Shown: positions 51,301 through 61,774 of the stretch, piece after piece
How the letters are laid out: every line of letters starts with the position of its first letter
Numbering within the stretch: the stretch's first letter is position 1
NCBI RefSeq assembly: GCF_000220395.1
Contig: NW_004085958.1
Coordinates: forward strand, 1 to 64,000
Origin: Ichthyophthirius multifiliis
Taxonomy: Eukaryota > Ciliophora > Oligohymenophorea > Hymenostomatida
Length of the DNA: 64,000 nt
Direction of reading: 5' to 3'
Translations under genes and position numbers: made by a program
The notes under the pieces: generated by a model
Databases searched by the model: none
Seen by the model: the letters and a program-made list of their open reading frames with translations, nothing else
What the model was told of the DNA's origin: nothing

Positions 51301-53201
51301 ATGATTTTTAAATAAATTAGATTTTTGATAAAACTTTGAGCTTTTTATTTAAAATTGATTACTAAGAAATTTTTCTCAAAAAGTCTTTGAAATTATTAAA
51401 TTTATAGATAAAAAATGCTATAAATAATACGATTTAGATCTGTATATTTTCACAAAAAAAGAAAAATATTTTTTTTGAGAAAAACTATTTATAAAAACTT
51501 GAAAAGACTTTAAATTATATAAACTTTTTTTAATATAAAAATAGTAAAATTATCCTCAATTCTTAGTTTTTGGAAAATACTAAAAATATGTTTACCTTAC
51601 TTAATACGTTTTTTGAAAAAAGCCCTCAAATAAATAATTTATATATACTTTTCTTATCTGTTATTGAAAATTTAATTTAAAAAAATTAATTAGCTTGTTT
51701 ATAAATTTTATAAAGAATTAACTTTTAATAAAATCTTATATAGTTGTATAATAATAAGGACTTGTAAGCTGCTTTTTCTTTATTTTTTCTAATTAAAAAT
51801 ACTAATCTATAAAATAGTATTTTATATTAATCGTAAAATTATATAGAAGCATATTAATATTTTGAAAAGAACTCATCTTAAATTGAAATTATAAATCAAA
51901 ATAATTTTATAATTAAAATTTCATTTCAAAAATTACCATATTTTGACTATATTTTTGAAAAGAAATTATATGCAATTTAAAAAGCTATTTTATCTTAAAA
52001 AGATATGAAATAAACACATTAAAAAATCTTAAAAATATCTAAAAATATTCAAAAACTTTATTTTTTTTAATAATTTTCAATTCTAAAACTTTAATAATTA
52101 TAACTATTTAATTTATTCACTATATTTAATAAATATAAGTCTATTATAGCTTAATCTAACTTTTATTTGGCATTAATTTAGGTCATTTATTTATTAAATT
52201 TTAACTAAGAATTCTTTAATAATAATGCTTTAAATGATTAAGTTTAAATTACTTTATTATCTATTTAATTTTTTTTTACAATAATTTTATAAGCTTTACA
52301 CTTATTTTTTGTAGAAGATATTATTTTATTAATTTTTTGTTTAAATAAATTTTAATTTTATTGAATTATGTTAGTATTCTTGGTTCTATTTTTTATAACT
52401 AATTTTTTATAAGCCTATAATTATGTCAAGTATTATTTGTTTTTGAAAGAAATTTTCTAATTTTGGAAGTCTTATGGAAATCTAAATATGATATATTTTA
52501 AATTTTATTGCTTTAGTTAGTTCTTATATGTTTCTTTTCTTTTGCAAATTTATTTTTAAATATATCATTTGAAAATTCTTGTTAAAATGAAACTTTCTTA
52601 TTTTGCTTTTTATAAGTTTTATAATCTTTTTTATATTAATAAAATCTTTTTTAATGTATTATATATAATATAATATATTTAATAACTTATCAAGTGTTTT
52701 TGTTTTTTAAAAAAAAAAAGTTGATAATAAAGAATAATCCTAGATATTTATAAATATTACCTTTTATTTTTTCGTAATTTAGATTATATAGACATGGAGT
52801 TTTATATGTAAAATAAATATAAATAATATATTTATATTAATAAATAATAATAATATTAAGCTTTGTTTATAGAATAATTCAAAGAATTAAAAAAATAAAA
52901 ATAAAAAGTTAATTATTATCTATAAAACTAATGCTTTATTTGTGGTATTACCAAAAATGAGCATAATCAAATTAATAATTATGATTTCGAATACCATATA
53001 AATGTAAAATTTAATTTCATATATATATTAAAAAAATATTATTTTAAAAAATAGAATCTACATAATTTAATAAATTATATTTAATACATTTAATATTTGC
53101 AAAATATTCCAGTTTAAAATTTAGCTAAAAATGATTTTGAAGTTTAAAATTGCATAAAATCTAAAAATACAAATTGGTTTCCAATTCACAAAAAATTATG
53201 A
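45370..53201 (+). CDS. ITPR: Inositol 1,4,5-trisphosphate receptor-like calcium channel
   Basis: A ligand-gated Ca2+ release channel of internal membranes. The N-terminus MSKINIKYGDILLIKLSDSE and QDCLFQIQPKLFF matches the IP3R suppressor/MIR region. MIR-like units follow (VFYGDKLVFAIQN; IKSGDLVKIINLSTKTYL; VKYGDQFQIIHKKSGKAI). The middle is helical, as in RIH domains. The last ~800 bp gives hydrophobic segments (MLVFLVLFFITNFL; ITFYFFVIQIIQ), then FKELKKQKQKV, the signature QCFICGITKNEHNQ and the ending TNWFPIHKKL, the hallmark IP3R/RyR C-terminus. One intron is clear (53004-53054). The coding path changes frame many times elsewhere through introns and homopolymer slips, and I have not resolved all joints. 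I could not identify the selectivity-filter GG(V/I)GD. Length allows about 2,500 aa, normal for the family. Confidence 0.7.
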
Positions 53202-53260
53202 AAAATAAATTATATATTTTTTTTATTATTTCATATTTATTAAAAAAAAAAAAATCAAAT

Positions 53261-54414
53261 TCAAAATTAGTTTAATTTTTCAATTTTATCATCTATATCT
53301 TACTAAAGATAGGATTTTGCATTTTCATAGGCTAAAAATCCGATTGCATTTGCATAAAAAGCTCTTGTTAAACAAGCACTAAATCCTCTCCAAAATCCAA
53401 AGAATCCTTCATTTTACCAAATTTATTTACCAACTCTTGAAAATCCTCCATCTAGTTCTTATATTTTCCCAGTTTCACATTATAAGGTTGTTTTTATAAT
53501 ATCTTATGGATAAGAAGCAACCCATCCCATAATCCCGCCAAATCCTCCCCCTATAAATGTTTACAAATGTGTAATATCTTTTCCTTCATTAATATATTTA
53601 ATACAAATGCCTTTAAAGAATTCATAACTTGCAAATTAAGCACCATAACAAGGTATTTCTCTAAACTAAGTAGCAACTGTGCCTCTATAAATACCTTTTA
53701 TTCCTTCTTTTTTATATATTTTATAAAACAATTCGAAGGGTCCTTTATGAATTTTCTAAATTTAATAAAAATAAAATAAATTAAAATAACATTAATAATT
53801 TAATTTAAATATATTTTTATAAAAAAAAATAATAAGATAAAAGGAGATTAGGGAATTTATGCGTTTATTTAAATATATAGATTTTTTAAAAAAATCGCAT
53901 TACTATTTTAAACAAATAATAAATAAATATATTATATAACCTCATTTTTCTACATTTGTAAACGACATTTAGCCAATTCAATCGGACCAATTAAAATACA
54001 ATTTGCAAACCCTGTGAAAAATCCAGCAAATAAGCCATTAAGAAAAGTAAATTTATCTTCATTTTCTACATGCATTAATTTCTTATATAATTCATAAGAA
54101 CCAAAAACAAAAGCATTTACTAAAGGAACAGTAACTAAAGGTGACTCCATCCCTTTGTAATATGAAAATAATCCTTCTTATTTATACATACTGATAATAC
54201 ATTTTGAAAATGTTTAATTTTTTTCCATTTATAAACGCACTTTTATAGTATCAAAAGGATGTCCACTTAGACAAATTGCTAATCCTGCAACTGAACCTGC
54301 TGTTAAGTCTTTTATTATGGACATTACATGTGAATTCATTTGAAGTGAATCGTTTTGGAGGGAATTCTTTTGAAGTAAATCATTTTAAAATTAATCTTTT
54401 TAAAGCTAATCCAT
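53261..54414 (-). CDS. Mitochondrial carrier (SLC25; carnitine/amino-acid branch) with a pentapeptide leader
   Basis: An inner-membrane solute carrier of 322 aa with three repeats. Signatures: GHPFDTIKVRLQ (about residue 51), IGPIELAKCRLQ (about 147) and SYPQDIIKTTLQ (about 240), each followed by the matrix-helix motif (LFSYYKGMESPL; IKGIYRGTVATQ; FFGFWRGFSACL). It looks closest to the SLC25A20/29/45-type carriers, but the substrate is not certain. One long intron (53756-53940, 185 bp) gives exactly 323 codons. The longest frame starts at ATG 54414 and adds 30 residues made of pentapeptide repeats; ATGs at 54339 and 54324 would give ordinary carrier lengths. The stop is only 59 bp from the IP3-receptor stop on the other strand. 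Confidence 0.88.
54330..54414. repeat. 15-bp minisatellite, about 5.7 units, in frame with the carrier N-terminus
   Basis: Units start at 54330, 54345, 54360, 54375, 54390 and 54405 (partial). Plus-strand consensus is about GTGAATCATTTTGAA. On the minus strand each unit encodes a pentapeptide of the type (K/N)(D/N)(S/L)LQ: MDQLQ, KDQFQ, NDLLQ, KNSLQ, NDSLQ. The period is exactly five codons, so unit gain or loss keeps the frame. Confidence 0.85.
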
Positions 54415-55070
54415 TTATTTTTTAATAATATATATAGAATATATTTATTTTTTTTAATATAGAAAATTTAATAATTGGCTTTAATTATAAAATTTTCCAA
54501 TAATGATTATAATAATTGAGATATTTAATAAAAATTAATCATTGAAAATACAGAATTTTTATTTTAAAACAAAAAATTTTTAATATTTAAAAATAAATAT
54601 TTTTAATAAATACTGACTATACTAAAACATTTTTTTTTTAATCTGTTTATTGTTTATTTTTGTTAGAAATTCATATTATGAAGTTGAATTTAGTTAATTA
54701 TAAAATTATTTGTATTTAGAAAAAAAGAAAAGAAAAAAATATTAAATTTAAAATCAATTATAAAATTACATTTATAGATATTAGATTAATGTTTTGAAAT
54801 TTTTAATAAAAAAATAAATTTTCTAATTTAAATTATATTTGATATTATTTTTATTAAAAAAAAAAAGACAAAACAAAAAGTTAATTTTTTTTTTTTTATT
54901 TTATAAAAAACAAAAATATTTTTTTAAATATCTATAACTAAATTTATTTCAACATTTTTTATTATAAATATACATAAAATATAAGAAATAAAAAATATTA
55001 ATATATATATTTTATATATATTAATAAATTAATAACCTTAAACTAAAAAGTAAATAGTTTTTTAAATTAG
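54415..55070. other. A+T-rich intergenic spacer
   Basis: Poly-A/T sequence with nothing recognisable. It should contain the carrier promoter. Confidence 0.45.
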
Positions 55071-55682
55071 TCATATTTCAAAAAATCTGCTTTGATTAAA
55101 ACTATTTTCACTTTCATCTATAATATCTTAAAATGTACTTATTACAGATTCTCGTAATTAATTAATATTTCTTGGTTCAGTTTCATTAGAGTCGAATCTA
55201 TTGTTTCTATAGGCTTAAACTATCGTCTATATTGCTCTTCTTTAAACTATATTTTATAGACCTCTCATACTTTCACTTAATTCATTATTTTCACTTCCGA
55301 TACTATTGTTAGGACTTTAAATATTAGTTTAAATCTAAGATTCATTACCTTCTGGAAAATAAAATATTTCTTTATCAACTGCAAGTTAGTAAAGCTCATT
55401 TAAAATTTTAGTAAAGTCTTATAAATATTTATTATTTGAAACATATTTTAATTATTTCCTAATGTCAAGCAATAATATTTTATCTGGTCTGTTTTGTAAT
55501 AGTATTATATCCAAAACCCTTATTAAATATTATTTCAAGGTTTATCTAATTTACAAAAAGTTAATTCTTTATTAATATATCTCCAATATATTTTTTTGTC
55601 TATCTTTTTAATTTAGCTTTTTTTCACTAAATTGTTTTTTTTTATCTTCTAATTATTATTTATCTAACGTTTTGTATCCCAT
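55071..55682 (-). CDS. Hypothetical 203-aa protein, single exon
   Basis: A clean open frame of exactly 204 codons from ATG 55682 to TGA. The N-terminal ~60 residues are basic and helical (LDKQQLEDKKKQFSEKKL, then QKDRQKNILEIYQQR). The centre reads LLDIRKQLKYVSNNKYLQDF and ILNELYQLAVDKEIFYFP, probably a small helical domain. The C-terminal half is S/N/E-rich (SPNNSIGSENNELSESMRG) and likely disordered. No signal peptide, membrane segment or enzyme motif. Codon use is normal for the window, so it is probably real. I do not recognise a family. Confidence 0.65.
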
Positions 55683-55915
55683 TTTTTTTTTTTAATTTTT
55701 GTGAAAAGATAATAAAAAAAAATTATATAATAATATAAATAAAAAGTTGTGATAAAATAAATAATATACTATTAAATTCTAACTTAATGAAATTAATTTT
55801 TTTTTTTTTTTTTTTTGTAGTTTATTTATATTTCTTTATTTAAAGAATTAATTATAAAAATTAAAATTATTATATATAAATTAATAGAAATTAAAATAGT
55901 AAATTAATCACATAA
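55683..55915. other. Short A+T-rich spacer
   Basis: Contains a poly-T tract at about 55799-55816. Nothing else seen. Confidence 0.4.
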
Positions 55916-56196
55916 TCAAGCAAGAAGTTAATTCTATAGATTAAAATTAATTAATTTATTAATATATTATCTAGTTTATTCATAAACTATAAAAGTAATA
56001 GCATTTGCAGGTAATATTCTTAACATATCGACTTTTAAGCCTATATAAAATCCTTTCATTCCTTCATTTTAATATATTTTAGAAATAATATTATTAACTT
56101 TTAATCTGTTTGCAGTAAATTCTTTATAACTATCCCTATTATCCTACATTCTGGTTCTAATTACAATATGTGGATAAGTGATGCAACAAGCAATAG

Positions 56197-56262
<66 letters not shown>

Positions 56263-57146
56263 TATAATTCTTTTATATATTAAAAAATATATTTACTTTT
56301 TGAACTAACAGAAGCTAAAAAAATATCAAAAAAATTCAACTATTAACAATTTTTTTATGTTTAAATTAACTATTTTATATATTCATATATAGGAAAGTAA
56401 ACTGCAACGTGTGATAATCCAATTATGGAAGCTCCCAATCCTTTATATAATGCAAAAATACCTTCCTTTATTGATTATTTTAAACTTAAAAACAAAAATA
56501 ATTAATAATACTTCATTTTTTATTTTAATTAGTGTATTTAATACTCCTTTATTATAATGATTTTGGTTTTAATGCATATATTGTACTTAAATTCTTGTTT
56601 TTACTACCTTTTTTATTTTTTTAATAAAAATATAGTTTTTTTAAATTTATATACCCATAACGGATTAGTAATTATATCGCATATCAATCCAGAAATAATT
56701 GAAGATACGAGATGTTATAAAGCTAAATTTTAATTGCCATAAATTTAATTAATCTATGATTTTAAATAATTATAGCTTGTAAAAAATAAAGAATGAAATA
56801 GTGGAACACTAACAATGGTGGCATTATAACCTATTTTAAAAAAAATTTTATTTATTTTTTTCTATTAAATTAATTATAAAGACCTTTAAAAAATCCTTTT
56901 AGTCCTTCTAATTTTTTTATTTTTTTAAATGCATCAATAAACCCTGTATACTTTATTTTTGAATTTTCTGAATTCTTTTTTTTTTATTTAAAAAATTATT
57001 ATTATTTTATAAAATACCATCATGTTTAGTCTAGTCCTTATAATGTCTAAAGGAGCACATGCTGTTACTGATATAACACCACCGGTTAATCCTGAAAAAA
57101 AATCAATTATTATTTATTAAAATTCAATATTTTAATTATAATTCAT
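55916..57146 (-). CDS. Mitochondrial carrier, SLC25A32/33/36 (folate/NAD/nucleotide) type
   Basis: A 313-aa inner-membrane carrier (exactly 314 codons). Repeat 1 has GGVISVTACAPLDIIRTRL with LKGFFKGYNATIVSVPL. Repeat 2 has ITNPLWVVKTRIQVQY, with the PLW in place of PLD that marks the folate/NAD+/pyrimidine carrier group, then FALYKGLGASIIGLSHVA. Repeat 3 has CCITYPHIVIRTRMQD and MKGFYIGLKVDMLRILPA before ITFIVYEQTR. Introns fit at 56197-56296, 56466-56511, 56608-56654, 56831-56883 and 56975-57017. The first of these holds a long TA microsatellite. Whether it carries NAD+, folate, FAD or nucleotides cannot be decided by eye. Confidence 0.85.
56199..56268. repeat. Long (TA)n microsatellite inside a carrier intron
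   Basis: About 70 bp of almost uninterrupted TA with a single TG break near 56244. It occupies most of the 100-bp intron 56197-56296 of the minus-strand carrier. Confidence 0.9.
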
Positions 57147-57418
57147 TTTTGTTTCGTCTCTTTTGATAGTTTTTTTTATTTTTTATTAAAAAATTAATAT
57201 TTTTATTGATTGAACGTTTATTTTAATTTATATAGCATCAAAAAATAAGTTAATATAATAAAGTATGGGATATATTTTAATAAACAACACTTTTTTGAAA
57301 AATTAACATTTAGTCTATTATTAAAATATATGAAATTTTAAAATTATATTTATATATATAATAATTTTAGTTTATATTTTGAATATAATTATAAATACTT
57401 TTTATTTATAAATATTTT
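57147..57418. other. A+T-rich spacer
   Basis: Upstream of the folate/NAD-type carrier and 3' of the AMPK gamma gene. No feature seen. Confidence 0.4.
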
Positions 57419-59544
57419 TCATTAATCATCTTATGAATAATATTAAAATAAATCGCCTAAAGTTATAAGATTTTATATTTATTTTGTTTATTAATTTATA
57501 GAAATTAATCTATTTCCATAGGCTAAAAATAAATTTTCTACAATTCTTCTTACACAATCGTTTAAATTAAAAAATTCACTAACATTTAAGCTAGTCAATT
57601 TAATTTTTTCTTTTTCTTCTTTTAAAAATTAAAGGAATTAATAAATTGGTTTTCCAAGCTAAAATATAAATAATTATAATAATATTAAAATTTAAATATA
57701 TTAATTATAATATGAATCTTCGAATAGATTTTTAAATATATATTAATAGTTATTATATATTATTTTTAAATATTTTTAGAAATTTTTTAATTTTGATTAT
57801 TATAATTAAAACAAAATAAATTATATTTTAAAATTAATGATAAAAATTTAAAATTACACATGAAATCTATTCGAAGATTCATTAATTATATATAATATTT
57901 ATTTTTAATTTATATAAATAATATATTAATTAATAATTATAAAATAAATAAATTACAATTTAAAAATTTTATGTTTTCCAAATAAAAATTATATCTCTTC
58001 TATGAATAAGCCCTATATAAGTTTTATTATTATCTACAATAGGTACAGATGATATTTTCCATTTATTCATCATTAAATCAAAACAATTATAAACTATATC
58101 ATTTGAATTACATGTCAGAATATTTTATTAAATTTTAATTTAACTTAAAACGAATGAAATCGGAATATCATATTAATTGCTATCTAAACTATCTGTATTG
58201 AAATCCTGAGTTAAGTTACGTATTAAATACAATAAAATATCTTTATAGGTTAAAATTCCAATAACTAATTAACTTTCATCATCAATAACTATTATTCTAT
58301 GAATTTTATTATTATTCATTTTATTACATGCAGTTTATAATTTCTCATTTATACTTACTACAATTAAATTCTTACTCTCAAACAACTAGATTTAATAAAT
58401 ATATATTTTATAAATAATTTATGAGGATAATTAAATACATATTAATTTAAAATCCTAAACCATCCTCTAACTGTTAAATTCTGCAAATCTTTCAAAAAAT
58501 GTTTTTTTTATTATGCCTCAAATACATAATTTTCAGCACAAAATAGTTATTCATTAGTTTACTATTATTAAGAATTTATAAGCATATTCGCATCCATATT
58601 TTGTTACACTATAAATTAATCTTGTATTTACTAGTCATGAATTGAATTGCTTTTATTTTTGATTGGTAAAATATCATTCTCATCAATAATCTCTTAAAAT
58701 AAAAAAGTAAATTAAAATTTAAATTAAAATAAATATACATTCTTCATCTTGGAAAATCTAAAATTCTTAAATTTTATTTAGTCCTTCGATTTTTGTTTGA
58801 CTTTCGCTTACTATTATATAAATTTATATCAACAAAAATAATAAAAAATTTAAAATATATGTATTATAAATATTAAAATTATATATTATATATATATTTG
58901 AATAAAACTCTATCTAAATATATTTTTAGTTTAAAAGAATATTATATAATAATAATAATTTTCATTATTTAATATTCTTTAAAATTTTGATTAAATTTAT
59001 CTTAATTTAATATTTTTAATATAAGAAATTTTATTAACATGGTATTTGATCTAAAGCAGCATTTTTATAGCTTTTTAGTATAATATTTACAATATCTGAG
59101 TATGTAATAATTCCATCAAATTATGCAGTGTCTTAATTCCATATTATGGCTTCCCCAAAATCATTTTTAATAATTAAATTTAAAGCTTCTGCACAAGAAA
59201 ATTTTTTATCAATTACAACTACCTATTTTAATTTTTTTAATTTACGCATATTGTCTTAACTAAATTTTAATATAATTATTTAATGCAAATTTTATTTTAT
59301 TTTTCTAATAATCAATTTTTTTTTAAATACTTATGAGTTTTTAGGCAGACAATCATATACTTTATTTTCAAATAAAAATGCATGAATCGAACTTTTATAA
59401 TTTTCCTTTTGTATTTAAAATAAATCTTTTTATACATTTTATTATCATTTATATATAAAAAAATAATGTTTTTATTAATAAAGTTCATTATACATTATAT
59501 ATTTCTTCTCTGCTTTAAATTCTACGAAAATTCTTTTATTCCAT
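57419..59544 (-). CDS. AMPK/SNF1 kinase gamma subunit (CBS-domain AMP sensor)
   Basis: The regulatory subunit of AMP-activated kinase; four CBS repeats bind adenine nucleotides. Visible pieces in order: SSIHAFLFENKVYDCLPKNS then QVVVIDKKFSCAEALNLI and AIIWNQDTAQFDGIITYSDIV (CBS1); a linker with DEENDILP-like acid residues and an insert; NLTVRGWFRILNQY (CBS2 lead-in); NNNKIHRIIVIDDES and GILTYKDILLYLIRNL (CBS2); KISSVPIVDNNKTYIGLIHR with RDIIFIW (CBS3); and SLNVSEFFNLNDCVRRIVEN to LITLGDLFQYYSQDDQ (CBS4, degenerate). Introns fit at 57659-57956, 58386-58438, 58693-58738, 58811-59038 and 59223-59330. The first exon (ATG 59544, MEQKNFRRIQS) joins in the wrong phase, so the start is uncertain. The 298-bp intron carries an inverted-repeat element. 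Confidence 0.82.
57713..57881. mobile_element. MITE-like element with 19-bp perfect terminal inverted repeats
   Basis: 57713-57731 and 57863-57881 are perfect reverse complements (TGAATCTTCGAATAGATTT). They bound a 169-bp segment with no coding capacity. The outer flanks share TTAATTATA on both sides, three bases away on the left, which could be a degenerate target-site duplication. The element sits wholly inside an AMPK gamma intron, and the intron is about five times the usual length here. It could also be a plain intronic hairpin. Confidence 0.5.
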
Positions 59545-59708
59545 ATAAATTATAAAAAATAAATTAATATTTAAAAAAAAAAAAAATATAAAGGAAAAAA
59601 AAAAGTAAATTTAATGTCTTATAATAATATGTCAAAATTTAAATTAATTGATATATATAATATATATTATTATTTTTTAGATAAAATCTTATCTTTTAAT
59701 ATTGTTTA

Positions 59709-59746
<38 letters not shown>

Positions 59747-60020
59747 ATTAACTTTACTTAAAATATTAATAAAAGACTTAGCTAAAAACTATATTAATCC
59801 TTATATATTCATTATTAAATTTTAGTGTAAAATTTTCTCATATATAGTTTAAAAAATAAATATATATATATTTTATTTTATTTTAATCTCTAATGATTTT
59901 ATATTTTTTTAGGTTTATTTATTATAAAAAAATCTTTTTTATATAAATTTTTAAGACATTAAATATTATAATATAATTTATTAATAAACTAAATATTTTT
60001 TATTTTTCTAATCTTTAATT
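59545..60020. other. Spacer with (TA)n tract
   Basis: A (TA)14 microsatellite at about 59712-59740; the rest is A+T-rich. No gene. Confidence 0.45.
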
Positions 60021-61045
60021 TCAGCATTTACAATATCTTAAATCATCTTCCTTTTCGTTATTATTTTTATTATTCTTTATTAATTTTAAATTTTCATCAT
60101 TTATTTCATTTTAATAACTAACAAAATTTTTTTTCCCAATTTTTATTCCAATACTCTTATAGAAAATAAAAATTATATTTATAATATAAATAAATAAAAC
60201 TTAGTTTGAAAAATCAAATGTTTCAATTTTTTCCAATATTTCTTATCCTATATATATAAATATTTCATTAATATTTTAACCATTTTTAGCCGAGCACTCC
60301 ATATAATTACAATTTTATTATTAAGCGAATTCTTAAGCTTAATTAAAACTCACTTCTCTCCTATATAATTATTATAATATAAATTTAAAAATTTATAGTT
60401 ATTTTAGTGTAATGTTTACTAGTTTTATCCTATATCAATTTTATTTCCTACTATAGTCAATATTGTATTTTATTGAGCTTATTCTTTTATATCTTTCAGC
60501 CATCTTCCTAAATTATCAAATGAAGATTTTTTATTTACATCAAAAACTAAAATAACTCCTATTGAACTTATTTTTGTTTAAATATATTTTTAATGTGATT
60601 TAAAAAAATAATATATATATATATAAAATATATGTATTAATTAAAACCCCTTATAATATGATTTAGTAATTGATCTAAACGATTCTTGTCCAGCCTTATT
60701 TTTATTCAAATAATAATATTATTATTTAAATGTTTAAAAGTACAAATTATAAATTTTTACTGTGTCCCAAATTTAGAATCTTATAGTTTACTTATTAATT
60801 TCTAGTGTTTTAGAACCAAATTCGACACCTATAGTTGCATCATGGTCAGAAACATATCTTTCTTCAGAAAATTTAAGTAAAATACATGATTTACCAACTC
60901 CTTTCAGAAAATATTTTATTTTTTATTATGACAATATATAATATATATTTTAAAGAAACATTAATAATATAATTTTTTGAATTAATTAAAAATAACCTGT
61001 ATCTCCTACTAAAATAAACTTAAACAAATAATGATATGAATTCAT
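60021..61045 (-). CDS. Rab-family small GTPase, Rab2-like
   Basis: A membrane-traffic GTPase of 225 aa (exactly 226 codons). It starts MNSYHYLFKFILVGDTGVGK (Rab2 also begins with YxYLFKxIxxGDTGVGK). The G1 P-loop GDTGVGKS is at residues 14-21, the effector region is DHDATIGVEFGSK, G3 is WDTAGQESFRSIT, G4 is GNKID and G5 is CSAK. The C-terminus ends CKC, a geranylgeranylation signal of the CXC type. Introns fit at 60156-60200, 60361-60419, 60567-60647, 60695-60760 and 60901-60996. Catalytic Gln in G3 is present. The tail before CKC is N/K/E-rich. Rab2 acts between ER and Golgi in other eukaryotes; the same role here is inferred. Rab4/14 is the main alternative. Confidence 0.9.
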
Positions 61046-61336
61046 ATTACTGTAATTAATTATTTAATTTTATAATATTTTGGTTTTTTTTTTTAAATTA
61101 AAATAAATATTTATATTTTCTGGTGTTTTTTAATTTTTTACTGAATTTTTTTTGAAAAAAAATTCATAAAAACAAAAATAAAAGGCAGTTCTTCATTTTT
61201 TATAGTCAAGTTTTAAAGAAAAATAAAACAAAAAAAAGGAGAAGAGAGTATTAATATGAAATTATTTATTTATTTAAATATATAATAATAATAGTATTTG
61301 TTTTAATTTTTTTTATTAATAAAAGATATTAAAAAT
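61046..61336. other. Spacer upstream of the Rab gene
   Basis: A+T-rich, with short A/G-rich stretches near 61230. No element recognised. Confidence 0.35.
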
Positions 61337-61774
61337 ATGGAGTTGATAATAAAAAAATTAAAAAGATTATAAAAAATATTTTAATTTAAAAAAAAAAGAA
61401 GATATAGATTTTATTTAAAAATCTTTTATTTTTAGAAAGGATAATGTATTTCATATTTAAATATATACAATTCAATTTATTTAAAATTAAGAATTTAATA
61501 TATAAAATTTAAATAAGATTTCAACAATTTTATTAAATTTAGAATAAAAAGGATTAATTTATAGATATAAATTATAAATAAATATATTCGATTCTAATTT
61601 AGCTTATTAGAATCATTAGGATATAAAATAGTTTCTTATGTAAATTAAGAATATTATTTATATATAATATAAAACAATTTTCCTTAAATTATTTTAAGTA
61701 GCAAATAAAGATTAAATTAAAGAAAACAAATATTTCAAATCAAACTTTTAAATTAATTAAAGATGAAAACTTGA
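61337..61774 (+). CDS. Weak open frame, hypothetical
   Basis: 145 aa from ATG 61337 to TGA 61772. The first two thirds are K/R/I/F-rich; near the C-terminus it reads FSLLESLGYKIVSYVNQEYY and then NNFPQIILSSKQRLNQRKQ. Composition is a little more gene-like than the flanks, but there is no motif. It may be a chance frame, since TGA is rare in this DNA. Confidence 0.25.

Noticed and set aside
53567-53779. 70-aa plus-strand open frame
   Set aside because: Antisense to the mitochondrial carrier, which has all three family signatures on the minus strand.
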